Shown: in pieces, positions 9,498-20,875 of the stretch
Numbering within the stretch: position 1 is the first letter of the stretch
Layout of the letters: each line of letters opens with the position of its first letter
DNA from: Adineta steineri
Lineage: Eukaryota > Rotifera > Eurotatoria > Adinetida > Adinetidae
Direction: 5' to 3'
Assembly: GCA_905250115.1 (NCBI GenBank)
Contig: CAJNOI010000145.1
Location: forward strand, 124,001-188,000
DNA: 64,000 nt
The notes under the pieces: model-generated
What the model was told of the DNA's origin: nothing
What the model saw: the letters and a program-made list of their open reading frames with translations, nothing else
Database searches by the model: none
Position numbers and translations under genes: made by a program

Positions 9498-10961
9498 ATG
9501 AAGATTCTACATCTTATTATTTTTCTTGTAAATATATTTTCAATAATATCTCAATCACCTGATCAACTTTATGATGAATTATTTCAAGCTGTACAAATGC
9601 AACGTATATTTTCTGATACGAAAACATTTTGTGATGTTATTCCACGTGAATTAACTCCAAATGAAATTCTTCTTTTATATCGAAACGAATATAATAAATC
9701 AACATTTAATTTAACATCATTTGTTTTAAATAATTTTATTTTACCAAATATAACAATAATTGTACATGAACAATGGACAATTGAAGAACATTGTCATCGT
9801 TTATGGTCATTATTAACACGAACAACCAATGAAAATTATTCATCATTTATGGATGTTCCATATCCATTTATTGTACCTGGTGGACGTTTTAGAGAATTTT
9901 ACTATTGGGATACTTATTTTACAATGTTAGGTTTAATTCGATCAAATGAAACACAATTAATAAAAAATATGTTAGATAATTTTGCTTATTTAATACGAAA
10001 AATTGGATTTATTCCAAATGGTAATAGATATTATTATGAAGGTCGATCTCAACCACCATTTTTTTCCTTAATGACTGAATTAGTTAATCAAACAAATAAT
10101 TATCGTTATGAATTAGAATTAGAATATCAATTTTGGATGACTAAAAGAAATATAACATTAGATGATGGTACAATTTTAAATCGATATTATGATGAATTCC
10201 ATGATCGACCAAGAATGGAAGCCTATTTTAAAGATGTTCAATTAGCAAATAAAATAAATAATACAAATATATATGCACATCTTCGTGCAGCTGCTGAATC
10301 CGGTTGGGATTTTAGTTCTCGATGGATGGAAAATGAAACAGATTTATCAACATTAATAACAACACATATTATTCCTATTGATCTTAATTGTTTATTATAT
10401 CATTTAGAATTAACATTAGGTAAAATAGAGCAAGCTAAATATCGTCAACAAGCTATACAAAAATATATGTGGTCAAATGAACGAAAATTTTTTTTTGATT
10501 ATAATTATATAAAAAAACAATTAACAAATCGTTTAACATTAGCAGCTGTTTTTCCTTTATGGCTTAATGTTGCAACTAAAGATCAAGCACAATATGTTGC
10601 ACAACAAATTGAATTCTTATTTTTACATGATGGTGGTGTTGTTACAACATTAGCAAATCAAAGTTCACAACAATGGGATTATCCGAATGGATGGGCGCCA
10701 TTACAATATATTACATATCGTGCTTTACTTAAAACTTCTGGTTATGAATCACTTGCTCGAATAATTCGTCAACGATGGATGAATATTAATGAACGTGTAT
10801 TTAATAATACAGGTAAAATGATGGAAAAATATGATGTTATCGATACGAATAAATTAGCTGGTGGTGGATTATATGAAACACAAGATGGCTTTGGTTGGAC
10901 AAATGGAGTTTATTTAGAAATGCTTTATGATAATAATAATGATCCACAATTATCAATATGA
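9498..10961 (+). CDS. secreted trehalase, GH37
   Basis: This single-exon gene encodes about 487 residues from the preferred ATG at 9498; an upstream in-frame ATG at 9432 adds 22 residues before the signal peptide. MKILHLIIFLVNIFSIISQS is a typical signal sequence. Both trehalase signatures are present: PGGRFREFYYWDTYF (near 9880-9925) and QWDYPNGWAP (near 10672-10701). The catalytic acid Asp is expected in ESGWDFSSRW and the catalytic base Glu in GGLYETQDGFGWTNG. The enzyme hydrolyses trehalose to two glucoses, outside the cell or in the lumen. There is no C-terminal hydrophobic tail, so no GPI anchor. Trehalose metabolism is of interest because bdelloids tolerate drying, reportedly without accumulating detectable trehalose. 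Length is slightly short for the animal family but all motifs are intact. Confidence 0.95.
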   Translation: MKILHLIIFLVNIFSIISQSPDQLYDELFQAVQMQRIFSDTKTFCDVIPRELTPNEILLLYRNEYNKSTFNLTSFVLNNFILPNITIIVHEQWTIEEHCHRLWSLLTRTTNENYSSFMDVPYPFIVPGGRFREFYYWDTYFTMLGLIRSNETQLIKNMLDNFAYLIRKIGFIPNGNRYYYEGRSQPPFFSLMTELVNQTNNYRYELELEYQFWMTKRNITLDDGTILNRYYDEFHDRPRMEAYFKDVQLANKINNTNIYAHLRAAAESGWDFSSRWMENETDLSTLITTHIIPIDLNCLLYHLELTLGKIEQAKYRQQAIQKYMWSNERKFFFDYNYIKKQLTNRLTLAAVFPLWLNVATKDQAQYVAQQIEFLFLHDGGVVTTLANQSSQQWDYPNGWAPLQYITYRALLKTSGYESLARIIRQRWMNINERVFNNTGKMMEKYDVIDTNKLAGGGLYETQDGFGWTNGVYLEMLYDNNNDPQLSI

Positions 10962-12224
10962 TATTTAATCAAATATTTCTTAACATTTCTTTTAATTAAA
11001 TGATATAGAAAAGATTCAAAAAAATTATCAGAAATATTAATAAATATTAGTTTAGATGTAGATGGCTTTATTAATGTGTAAAAAAGAGAAATTTTGTTTT
11101 ATTCAATCATACATAAGTGATTGAAAATATTCTTTGGTGTTCATTCACTTTTCGGTCGGAAATATATAAGTCTAGGAATATTCTCTTGTCAGTTGTAATT
11201 TTCAATGTAATACCAGTCTCTTTTAACTATTCTATCAATATCATACACAGACGTTATTTCGAACTGTTATTGATAAATATTATATATAAGAGAAATTTGT
11301 CTTGTAATATATTTAATAGATCATAGAGAACAAAATATAAAAGCACAACTCTTTATTGTTAATGTTGTATAATACATGTGTATCAGTCAAAGTGAAACAA
11401 TCATTAATCAAATATTCCACCAAACAATTTTTTTTTCTTCTACAAAACGCCGCATTTCTTACAGGAAATGCTGTTTTTTTCAGTAATAATCTCTCGACAT
11501 GCACGTTCTATCTGAAAGTTTTTTAGAATTTCCTACGCATTTCATATTTACAATAAATAATAGCTCACATATGGTTTTATGTTGATTATGATTAGTCTTA
11601 TGAAAGGAAATGCGTCGATTGCCATTGTATGCTTGACGTTATTATTAGATTTGCTGCAAATATTCTGATAAATATTTTACATTGACATATTCTCGTAGGC
11701 GAAGAAAGAAAATTTTAAATGAATATATTTTTCCATTATTATACTAGACATTTTTTAAAATCCTTTCAAAGATTTTAAAGTCAGTTGAATTATCATCGGT
11801 AGAAGAAAACTTATTTTTACTATAAGCACATAACAGTATAAAATAAAGGTAATAATTTTTATTCATCTTATGGAAAATACAAACTTTATCTAAACTCATG
11901 TGTTTGTGAAGAATATTTCAGAAGTCTAACAAAAACGTTTTCATTAATATGTTGATACTAATGGAGGTACTCGATGTTAGCCCAGAACCTTCCAGATTGA
12001 AAAGTTCATATATCAGAAAACGACTGAAAATGTACAGAGGGTTGTACTTGAAATTTTTCATGTATCACCATAACATATCCCACTATACATATCTAAAATA
12101 GAATAATTCAGGCTATGGAATACTCTAAATCCACCCATGTTCTTGAGCTCGAATCATTTAAGCACCAAAATGATTCTCCTGACATATGTGGAGACATATT
12201 AATAGAAATTACGAAACATCAACC

Positions 12225-12412
12225 GCTCCGAACCTGTACCCAAACGTATGGACCGAACCCAAATTAAGTTTGGATTCGGGTGCATGCCTAGTGATGCCAA
12301 CTTCCTCTCCGCCTTCCTCTGGACCTAAGGAAGTGTCATGGAGGGTGGGGTTCGGCGGGATCCGAATCTGGATTCGGGACAAATAAAGGGATAGGAATGT
12401 TTCCGCCGGGAC
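12225..12412. other. GC-rich island of unknown nature
   Basis: About 190 nt of markedly higher GC content than its surroundings. It holds the short palindromic string CCGAATCTGGATTCGGG near 12361-12377 and repeated TTGGATTCGGG / ACCGAACCCAAA pieces. Overlapping open frames on both strands look like by-products of the composition. It could be a fragment of a mobile element or a promoter island for the ART gene starting at 12515. Confidence 0.35.
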
Positions 12413-12417
12413 CATAA

Positions 12418-12465
12418 TAGAGAGTGTGGATGTGGGTGTTGATGATGAATGAGAAGAATACATAC
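12418..12465. repeat. half telomere-like G-rich element
   Basis: GAGAGTGTGGATGTGGGTGTTGATGATGAATGAGAAG carries only the G-rich half plus the GAATGA-type loop seen in complete copies. The C-rich half is absent. It ends about 50 nt before the ART gene start. Confidence 0.4.
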
Positions 12466-12514
12466 ATCGGTCCTTCTCTTATTGTAAAAAATATGATATT
12501 TAGAACCATTCAAA

Positions 12515-15500
12515 ATGGAAGACCATAATGAAAATCTTTCAATCGAATCGATAAAATTGGCTTTCGATGATCTAAAGATAACTGATGATTTACACATATC
12601 AAGCGAAAAAGTTCAAATCCAAAACAATTCGGAAGAAAACTCTGATGAACAAAATTTATGCTTGAATAAAAATAAAACATTTGATCAAACACAAATGTTG
12701 ACAGTAGAGAATGATATTAATACGGTTCTCAGTAACTCTCAAACAACAAATCCTCGGATTGTAGAAACTACTACTGAAACACAAAATTTCTCAAGCACCA
12801 ATATCATCAACGATATTAAGATAAAACTCAGTCCTATTGTGGATTACGCCAAAGAGCCTCTTTTACCACTCTCTCAAGCATGTGCTCCGCTAAGTTGCAT
12901 TCTTTACAATTTATCATTCTATGTTCAATTAGCATTACTGAAAACTCCCGAACACCCACGCAATGGACTTACAGTTGATGAGAGTGCTGCAATTCGTCTA
13001 TACACAATGGAATGGAAAAAGCCACATCGAAGTCTTTATTCCATGCTCAATTTCAATCTGAAAAAAGTCGATCGTATTAATCTTATACCGTATCACAAAT
13101 ATTTAAAATTATTTTTAACAGCTCTTGTAAAATTACCACCTGAACCTCCAATGACTATTTGGCGAGGAGTACCAAAAAATTTAAGTGTCGATTTTTCATG
13201 TGGTACTCAAGTAACATGGTGGGCGTTTTCATCATGTACTACTAAAATGACTGTACTTAAGAACAATATGTATTTGGGCAATACTGGTCATAGAACATTG
13301 TTTTCTGTAGAAACTATTAATGCTCGAGCAATACGTACTCATTCACAATTCAATACTGAAGATGAAGTTCTTCTTCTACCTGGTACTCATATGTTAGTTC
13401 AATCACAACTCAATCCTGCACCTGATCTTTATATTATTCATTTAAAACAGATAGTACCAGATGAAGTACTACTAGAACCTCCATTTGAAGGTATTTTAAA
13501 TATTTTCAACCAATTATTTTTCAATAATTTCTTTATTTTAATTTAGGCGCAATTCTTTATCCAAAAATTCTGTAAGTTAAATGTTACTTTTACAAGCTAT
13601 GTTTTAACAGAACTTTTTATTATTATTGCAAGGCGTCCATGGTATCGCACAAAGAGATTTATTATTCTAATCAGCTTTTTCATCGTTCTTATCATCGGAG
13701 GAATCATGCCTGGTTCTGTTTTGAAAACAAAATCTAATCACAAAACAGCAGGTATACTTTGCAATATTTTTGAGTGTGTGTATGTATACGAGATTGTCCT
13801 AGTAAAGGGTGGGTATGGGTGTAGATTCATCTTTTATTCACCCACCCCTAGTTATATACTCATTAATTTTCCAGCATTAAACCTTTCTATATAAATCATT
13901 TACAATATCGTTATATTGTAGTCGCTTCATGCAATAATCCATTTTTACAACCAGTTCTCTATAAGACCGGAAATTCTCCGAGATCTGCAACACTTGGATA
14001 CTTCAGAAATCCTACGAAATTAGATGTGGTAGTAACCGGACACGAAGATAAATTCATCAGTTTGATTCGTGGCAATGGCGACGGAGTTCTTGAAACTACA
14101 GGAACCAATATAGTTGGAGAAAAACCATCGTCCGCTACATCAGGTGATTTTAATGATGATGGCAAAATGGATCTTGCAGTAGCTAACTCTGGTGATAATA
14201 CTATTACGATACTGTTTGGAAATTCAGATGGTACTTTCGAGAATTCAACGAATTATATGACAGGTAAAATGCCAATATCACTGATTTCAAGTGATCTTAA
14301 TAATGATAAAAAACTGGATCTAATCGTGGCTAATTATCGCGATAACACTCTCAATATATTTCTTGGTGATAAAAATGGAATGTTTCAAGTCTCAATTAAT
14401 TATACAGTTGGTAAAATGCCATTATCAATAACTTCGGCAGATTTTAATAATGATGGCAAAATGGATCTTGCAGTCGCGAACTCTGGTGATAATACTATTA
14501 CTGTACTTTTCGGTAACGGAAACGGGTCGTTCACAAATTCAATGAACTACATGACTGGTAAAATGCCAATCTCACTAATTTCAGGAGATTTTAATAATGA
14601 CTTCAGATTAGATCTTGCTGTCGTTAACTATCGTGATAATATGATCAGTATATTTCTTAATAATAAAAATGGACGGTTTCAAACTCCAATCAACTATACG
14701 GTTGGTAATGGTCCTTCCAGTATTGCGTCAGGCGATTTTAACAGTGATGGCGAGCTGGATCTTGCAGTTTCGAACCAAAACGAAAATTTTATCAGCATGT
14801 TTCTTAGCAATGGAAGTGAAACGTTTCAAATCTCAGTCAACTATACAGTACGTCAAAACTTGCGTTGTATAACTTCAGGTGATTTTAACAATGATAATAA
14901 ATTGGATCTAGTAGTAATCTATTATAACGACAATACCATCAATGTGTTAGATGGTGATGGGAATGGAATGTTTGAAAATTCAATAAACTTTACAATTGAT
15001 CGCAAGGCGTATTTCGTCATATCTGATGATTTTAATAATGATAAAAAGCTGGATCTGATTATGGTCAATGATGAAGACAAGTCCATCAGTATACTACTTG
15101 TTGTTGAAAATACAACAACATTTGAAATTCCGATGAAATATAGACTTGATAATGAGGGAGTCGCTATGACATCAGATAATTTCAATAATGATAATAAAAT
15201 GGATCTTGCAGTGATTACTGATGATAACATCATTAGTATACTACTTGCCAACGAGAATGGAGGATTTGACAACGTAAACAACTATAACTTCGATACAATG
15301 CTTTACTCAATAATTTCAAATGATTTTAATAATGATAACAAAATAGATCTTGCAATAACCAAGTTTCATAACAGTACTGTGAGTATCCTTCTTGGCATTG
15401 AAAATGGTGCTTTTGAGATTCCAATGAATTTTATAGTTGGTCGGGGGCCAACCAGCATGATTTCAGATGATTTCAATCATGATACGAAACTAGATCTAAT

Positions 15501-16002
15501 AGTGATCAACGTAGGCAGCAATACTGTAAGTGTGCTACTTGGTGATGAAAGTGACATATTTCGTACTCAAATAAATTATACAGTTGGTACATTTCCAATT
15601 TCAATTACGTCGGGCGATTTTAATAATGATAATGAGCTGGATGTAGTAGTGGTCAGTAGCGACGATCAGACCGTTAGTATACTGTATGGAATTGGAAATG
15701 GAGCATTTTACACTTCAGTGAGTTTTATAATTAGCAAGGGACCCTACTCAATAACCTCCGCTGATTTTAACAATGATCAAAACCTGGATCTAGTAATTAC
15801 GTACAGACAAGCCAAATGTGTCAGTGTTCTGCTTGGGTATGGAAATGGGCTCTTTCGAACTCCAATTCTATATAAAACTGGCGCTCCTCCAGTTCTGATT
15901 TTATCAGGAGATCTCAACAATGATAAAAGACCAGATTTAATTGTAACCAGTACGGGCGCTGAAGGTTTGTATGTTTTTTTGAACGTCTGTCAAAACGAAT
16001 AA
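12515..16002 (+). CDS. ADP-ribosyltransferase - transmembrane - FG-GAP (14-blade) fusion protein
   Basis: Four exons join in phase: 12515-13490, 13547-13571 (only 25 nt), 13633-13751 and 13922-16002, giving about 1,066 residues. Residues about 125-325 form an arginine-type ART domain with R-S-E motifs: WRG (R about 217), WWAFSSCT (about 237-243) and E-D-E (about 282-284), followed by LLLPGT. Exon 3 encodes a single transmembrane helix (FIILISFFIVLIIGGIM) preceded by RPWYRTKR. By the positive-inside rule the ART domain is cytosolic and the C-terminus outside. Exon 4 encodes 13 clear calcium-type FG-GAP units of about 49 residues (consensus DFNNDxxxDL) plus one degenerate first unit, numerically two seven-bladed propellers. 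The last intron holds a G-rich inverted element. Function is inferred: ligand-sensing ectodomain coupled to intracellular mono-ADP-ribosylation. Confidence 0.8.
13807..13856. repeat. telomere-like inverted element inside an intron
   Basis: GGGTGGGTATGGGTGTAG and its partner TTCACCCACCCCTAG flank a short loop containing TTCATCTTTTATT. The element lies wholly within the 170-nt third intron of the ART/FG-GAP gene (13752-13921). It accounts for that intron being two to three times longer than its neighbours. Confidence 0.65.
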
Positions 16003-17462
16003 TTTAATTTTCGCTTTATCAATATATAAACTGCTTGCTAATATTGCTTGTGAAATTTACTTGAACTCTAATAAAAATGTGTTTCTAATATTTTTTCTTC
16101 ATTTGATCTATAATAAAAACTGATTAAAATTTAATTATTATTATTATTCAGAGAGGCACTAATGACAATTATTCATTAATTAATGCAATGAATTGGTAAC
16201 CTTCAAAAGATTCATTTTTCTCAAGAAAGTTCAGCATTTCTTCAGAATATTAATCGAAACTGATATAATTTTTTTTCTAGATATCTAACCATATGTAATG
16301 AAAAACGTTTTTAGAATCAACTAGAAAAGTTTTCAAATACTTGTTGAATAAAAGACGTTCTACAAGCTGCGTATTACTGAAATAAGCATAATTAAAAACA
16401 AATATATCATACAAAGTGATCTATTTAATATAAACTATTATCACATCATATATAAAATCGAATAGATAGAAGTAACGGATACCACGAATATTGAAGATCG
16501 ACTTTCAGTAACTCATGAGTATATAACATATGTTTATTCAGGGGATAATTCTCAAAATAGAATTGAGGATAAGAATAAAGGCAATTGTAACAACCAGCTT
16601 ACTTCTATTAAAATAAAAACTGAATGTATTTTTATACTTCTCATTTTATTTTACAAGAAAAAAAATAGAAAAGAAAAGAATTCATACAATATTTATATGA
16701 AATATTTAATTATTGAAATAAAATCCACTTCACGTTCGACATTGATACATTCTGTAGATGGATTACAAGAATGTATAAAGATGAAATTTATGAGTGTTTA
16801 TAATAATATGATAATACTCATTATTGTTTATAGAGAATAGAAATAAGAGCGTAATAATGTGAGTCATCAATAATAAAGAAAGCTTATAAAGTACGATTTA
16901 GTTGATGAAGAATATTTGTGATTATATCCGAAAATAGCTTTATTTTAATTAAGTTTAATGTAGTTGTTTCAAGTGTAAATTGATTAAAATTTGATTATTA
17001 ATATCTTCGAAGTGATTTGACTCTCTTAGAAAATAGTTTTAACACACTTAAAATAGTCTTGACGATATTCGATAGTTTTATATTTAAATAATATTCTCTT
17101 TCAAAATAAAAATAAATAAATAGTTATTGAAACAGACTATTTGAATAAATGTAATTAAGAGAAAGCAATTTTCAAGTAAACTTACAAATGTGATTCATCA
17201 ACAGTATATTAGTTAAAGAGTTAAGTATTTCTAATGAACATTATATAAATTCTTTTCTATTCTGTCTTTTTTTGTAAAATAAAATGAATGGCAGATAACT
17301 ATTTATTTAAGCCTGGAAAGTAAAATGAAGATGTTCTTTATGTCATTGATTATATTAAATCGTGAGAATGAGCATGACAGAATATTAGAGAGTTTGGTTA
17401 GTCACGCACATGTATTAGAGTAATGTCTATGAATCTACTGAGGAAAACACACAAAAAAATTT
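16003..17462. other. convergent intergenic region between two ART genes, 1.5 kb
   Basis: AT-rich and repetitive at the oligonucleotide level (ATTAAAATTTGATTATTA-like strings near 16125 and 16985). No open frame with features. It separates the 3' ends of two ART genes. Confidence 0.5.
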
Positions 17463-20046
17463 TTATAAGTTCTTTTTTACTGCGTTAATGTTATCTTGAA
17501 CCATTTTAACATTCGGATGTGTAGATGAGAAGGATTTTTGAAATATACCAAGTGCATCTTTTAAGTATTCAATAGCTTTTGAATAATCGCGCTTGGCGCT
17601 ATATACTAGTCCGATGTTATTGTAGGACATGCCAAAGTCAGGATGGCCGTCAGGGAGAGATATTTTTCGTATTTTAAGCGCTGCTTCATAGTATTCAAGT
17701 GCTTTGGAATAGTTACCCATTTTCTCATACACTCCACCAATGTTGTTGTAGGAAGTAGCTAATGATGGATGATTTTCAGGAAGAGATTTTTTGAGGATTG
17801 TAAGTACTTTGTCAAAAGCTTCAATTGCATGAGGATAGTCACTATTAGCGCTGCATAGTAGTCCAATGTTATTGTAGGATTGAGCGAAGTCGGGATGATC
17901 GTCTGGAAGAGATAATATTCGTATTTTTAGGGCTTTAGCATAATATTCATGAGCTTTGGAAAAGTCATCCATGATTTTATATAGCAATCCAATGTTGTTG
18001 TAGGAAATAGCCAAATCAGGATGATTGTCTGGAAGAACTTTTCTTGATATTTCAAGATCTTTCTGATAATATTCCAATGCTTTTGAGTAGTCTGCCATAT
18101 TCTTATACACACTACCGATGTTGTTGTAGCAAGTAGCTAACGCAAGAGGATTTTCTGGAAGAATTTTTTTCGTTATTTCTAAATCTTTCTGATAATACTT
18201 CAATGCTTTTGAATAGTCCCCCATGTTCTTATACACACCACCAATATTATTGTAGGAAGTAGCTAATGATGCATCATTTTCAGGAAGAATTTTTTGTTTG
18301 ATTTCTAAAGATTTTTCGTAAAAGGAAATTGCTTGATCATATTGTCCTTTATCATCTTTGAGATATCCAAGTTGATTATAGAAATTTGCTTTCTCATTGT
18401 CCTTAGTCGTTTGTTCTAACAGTGCAGTATACAATTCTTCGGCCTTGTCGAATTGACCTATCTTGGCCAGCAAATGACCCAATCGTATCCAACCGGTTCC
18501 ACTTCCAGTTTCTTCTCGTATAACATTAGTTAGATGGCACAGTTGTTGATCGTTATCGGACGTCAATTTCAATTTAACGTGATAGAGTAGATGATCATTA
18601 TCAAGTTTTTGTATATCGATAATTCGAAAGACAGTATGTAAGGAGAAGAGTATTTCCGTCTCTTCAGTAAAAAAACTCATATCCTTGATGAAGGCAAAAG
18701 GACTAGTAGAAATATTCGGATTAATGATCATTTCAAAAAGAATGCCAACCGCATCCTGATTTGTTGAGTTGTTACGAGCAAAATTTAAGGATGTATCACG
18801 AGTCGTACTGGTAGATAAAAAACTATTGAAAGATATAAGTCCACCTTTACTTTGCAACAGTTTATTTAAGTGTTTTATTGTTAATCCTTGACCTCGATAT
18901 ACTGTAAATTCTTGGCCATGATGGTGACTAGTTTGTTTTTGGTGTAGTTCTTGAATTTGACGGTGTATATCACATAAAAAGAAACCCATACGAATAGTAA
19001 TATCACCATCAAGAGTTCTTAATGCTTTATTAAGCATTTTGTAGGTGAAACATTCGCGTGTATACCACCATATGGCCTTTGATGATTTATAGGTATCGGC
19101 AAATTCGTTGATGATTTTAATTTCTTTACTGTTGTTCTGATATATCTTTCGACAGAATGAAGCGAGATCCTTGACAGCTTGTTGGCTGTGTTCCATGTCA
19201 AGAAGTATTTCCTTGAAGATCTGTGAGTACATGAAGTTCGGTCCTAACTGATTTAGATTTTGAGCTGAATCTGCTTCATATGGGCTGATAATAGTAATGT
19301 CTAGATCGTCCGATGAGACATCTGAGCTTAGACTTAACGGGTCTGTTTCATTTTCTAAAAAAAAAAGAAAGTGCTCGCAATCAACGTTAAATCCTCAATA
19401 AAACTACGTCTTTTTTTCGGTCAAGGAGAGGGGTTTTTAGTGAAAAATGATAACCTACCGTTTAATGAGAAGTATTTCCAATAGTAAATAAGAAAAGTAC
19501 ATTTTCCAAGCCAATAAATTGTTAGATAATCGAATAATGTTTGAAAAACATGTTCAAGACAGGATAGAAATGCATAAATAACCCAATATTTCAATAGTTG
19601 TTTTTTCTCAAATGTTCCTGGCGATTGCATAACTTTGAACCTGAAATAAAACAGAAGTGGCAGTTAGTTTCTAATCATCAAAATTAAATATTAATCGATG
19701 TAAAGAACACTAATTCATCTAAGATATCTATTCACACAAAAGAGTCGTAAATTAAATAAAACTCACGATGCATATGCTGGATAGATAACTCCAATAATGT
19801 TGCAAACAAAATCATTGGCCCAACCGCACACGAGATAAATGGAAAGAACAATACACATACCTAAAACATGTCTGAAAGAATTAAATGAATATTTAAATAA
19901 TGAATTCTACTCAGAATTATAAGATAGGGCTTGACACCAATCTTCATTTCAATTAAACTTAAAGCGGAACGAATTGGACTCTTGTTCACGTATGCATTGA
20001 TGCCATCTTCGATTTTCATAAATTGATTCCTGATTGTGTCGACCAT
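17463..20046 (-). CDS. REEP/DP1 membrane-hairpin - ADP-ribosyltransferase - TPR fusion protein
   Basis: Four minus-strand exons join in perfect phase: 20046-19911, 19860-19767, 19640-19459 and 19354-17463, giving 767 residues. Residues about 35-130 are a TB2/DP1/HVA22 (REEP) domain: two hydrophobic hairpins with the family motif GVIYPAYASFKVMQSP and LLKYWVIYAFLSCLEH. Members of this family shape tubular ER. Residues about 180-410 are an arginine-type ART domain with VYRGQG (R about 291), FLSTST (about 316-321) and E-T-E (about 369-371). Eight kinesin-light-chain-like TPRs (YNNIGxVYxxMxDYSKALxYY) fill the rest. The joining intron (19458-19355) starts GTAGGT and ends in a long pyrimidine tract plus TAG. 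If it is retained, a REEP-only protein ends about 13 codons later, so two products are possible. An ER-tethered ART is inferred. Confidence 0.8.
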
Positions 20047-20875
20047 TTGAAAAAAAAACTATTTAACAAAAGATAATTACAAATGTGTATTTATGAAGAA
20101 TTCGAACACTAAAGAAACTGATCAGTTTTCTATCTTTTTATAGTGTCGGTTCGATTTAGGAATAGATGGCATGATTATTTATGGCTTAATCCGGCTTCCA
20201 TCGATATGTATAGAACACATATTTGAATTTTTTTACTTTGAATTTCTTACGACCAATGCTGTTTCGTTCGAAGTATTTGCTTCTTTCTTTTTGCAATAAT
20301 GCAATGCTTTTGGCTTCATTTTTGTGTGTTTCATCGTTTTCTTTTTATTTCGTTTCAAATTTTTTTCGAATACACACTCAATGGTGAAGAACTGTGCATA
20401 GCAACAACAGAGTATTCATTCACAGAATAAATAAAGAATCATAACAAACAAGCAACAGAATTGCTATTTCTTTCATAAAATTCATATTTGATATAATTAG
20501 AGAAGATGGATATTGTTTATAAATATACAAGACCTAATTTCGAACCGAATGAATAAAGTTCGATCGTTTTGTTAATTAGAATTAAATTAATATAATATTC
20601 AGTTTTAAATAGAGTGCTTATCGAAGTATAATCTTAGACATTTTTTATTATTACACAGTCTACTCAGGATAAAAATTGATTGATAGTTTGATTTAATTAT
20701 GTTGAATATTTTAACTAAATTTTTCGTCAGTGTGTAGTGACATCATAATCGATAATCTTGGATTTACTAACGATTGGTTGTGTTCAGAAGGAACGAACAA
20801 TTTTCGTTCATTCGCTTCTATTTTTGGGTATTTTTTTTAATGTTTCGTTTCATTTTATATAATATTAAATAAACA
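20047..20875. other. divergent promoter region, 0.8 kb
   Basis: The region lies between the start codons of the REEP-ART-TPR gene (minus) and the PC-esterase-like gene (plus). AT-rich with several T runs. No distinct element is recognisable beyond generic AT-rich boxes. Confidence 0.4.

Larger units (their letters stand above)
10962..12514. other. intergenic region, 1.5 kb
   Basis: No credible gene. AT-rich low-complexity sequence fills 10962-12190. A GC-richer block follows at about 12225-12412, then a half G-rich element at 12418-12450 ahead of the next gene. Confidence 0.5.

Noticed and set aside
17463..19232. Calling the ART-TPR protein as a separate gene starting at 19232
   Set aside because: The frame is open for 40 further codons upstream to a strong splice acceptor, and joins the REEP exons in phase. 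The fused model is preferred, though transcript data are needed.
19421..19640. A stand-alone REEP gene ending at 19421
   Set aside because: Possible as an intron-retained isoform, but the GTAGGT donor and phase-matched acceptor favour fusion.
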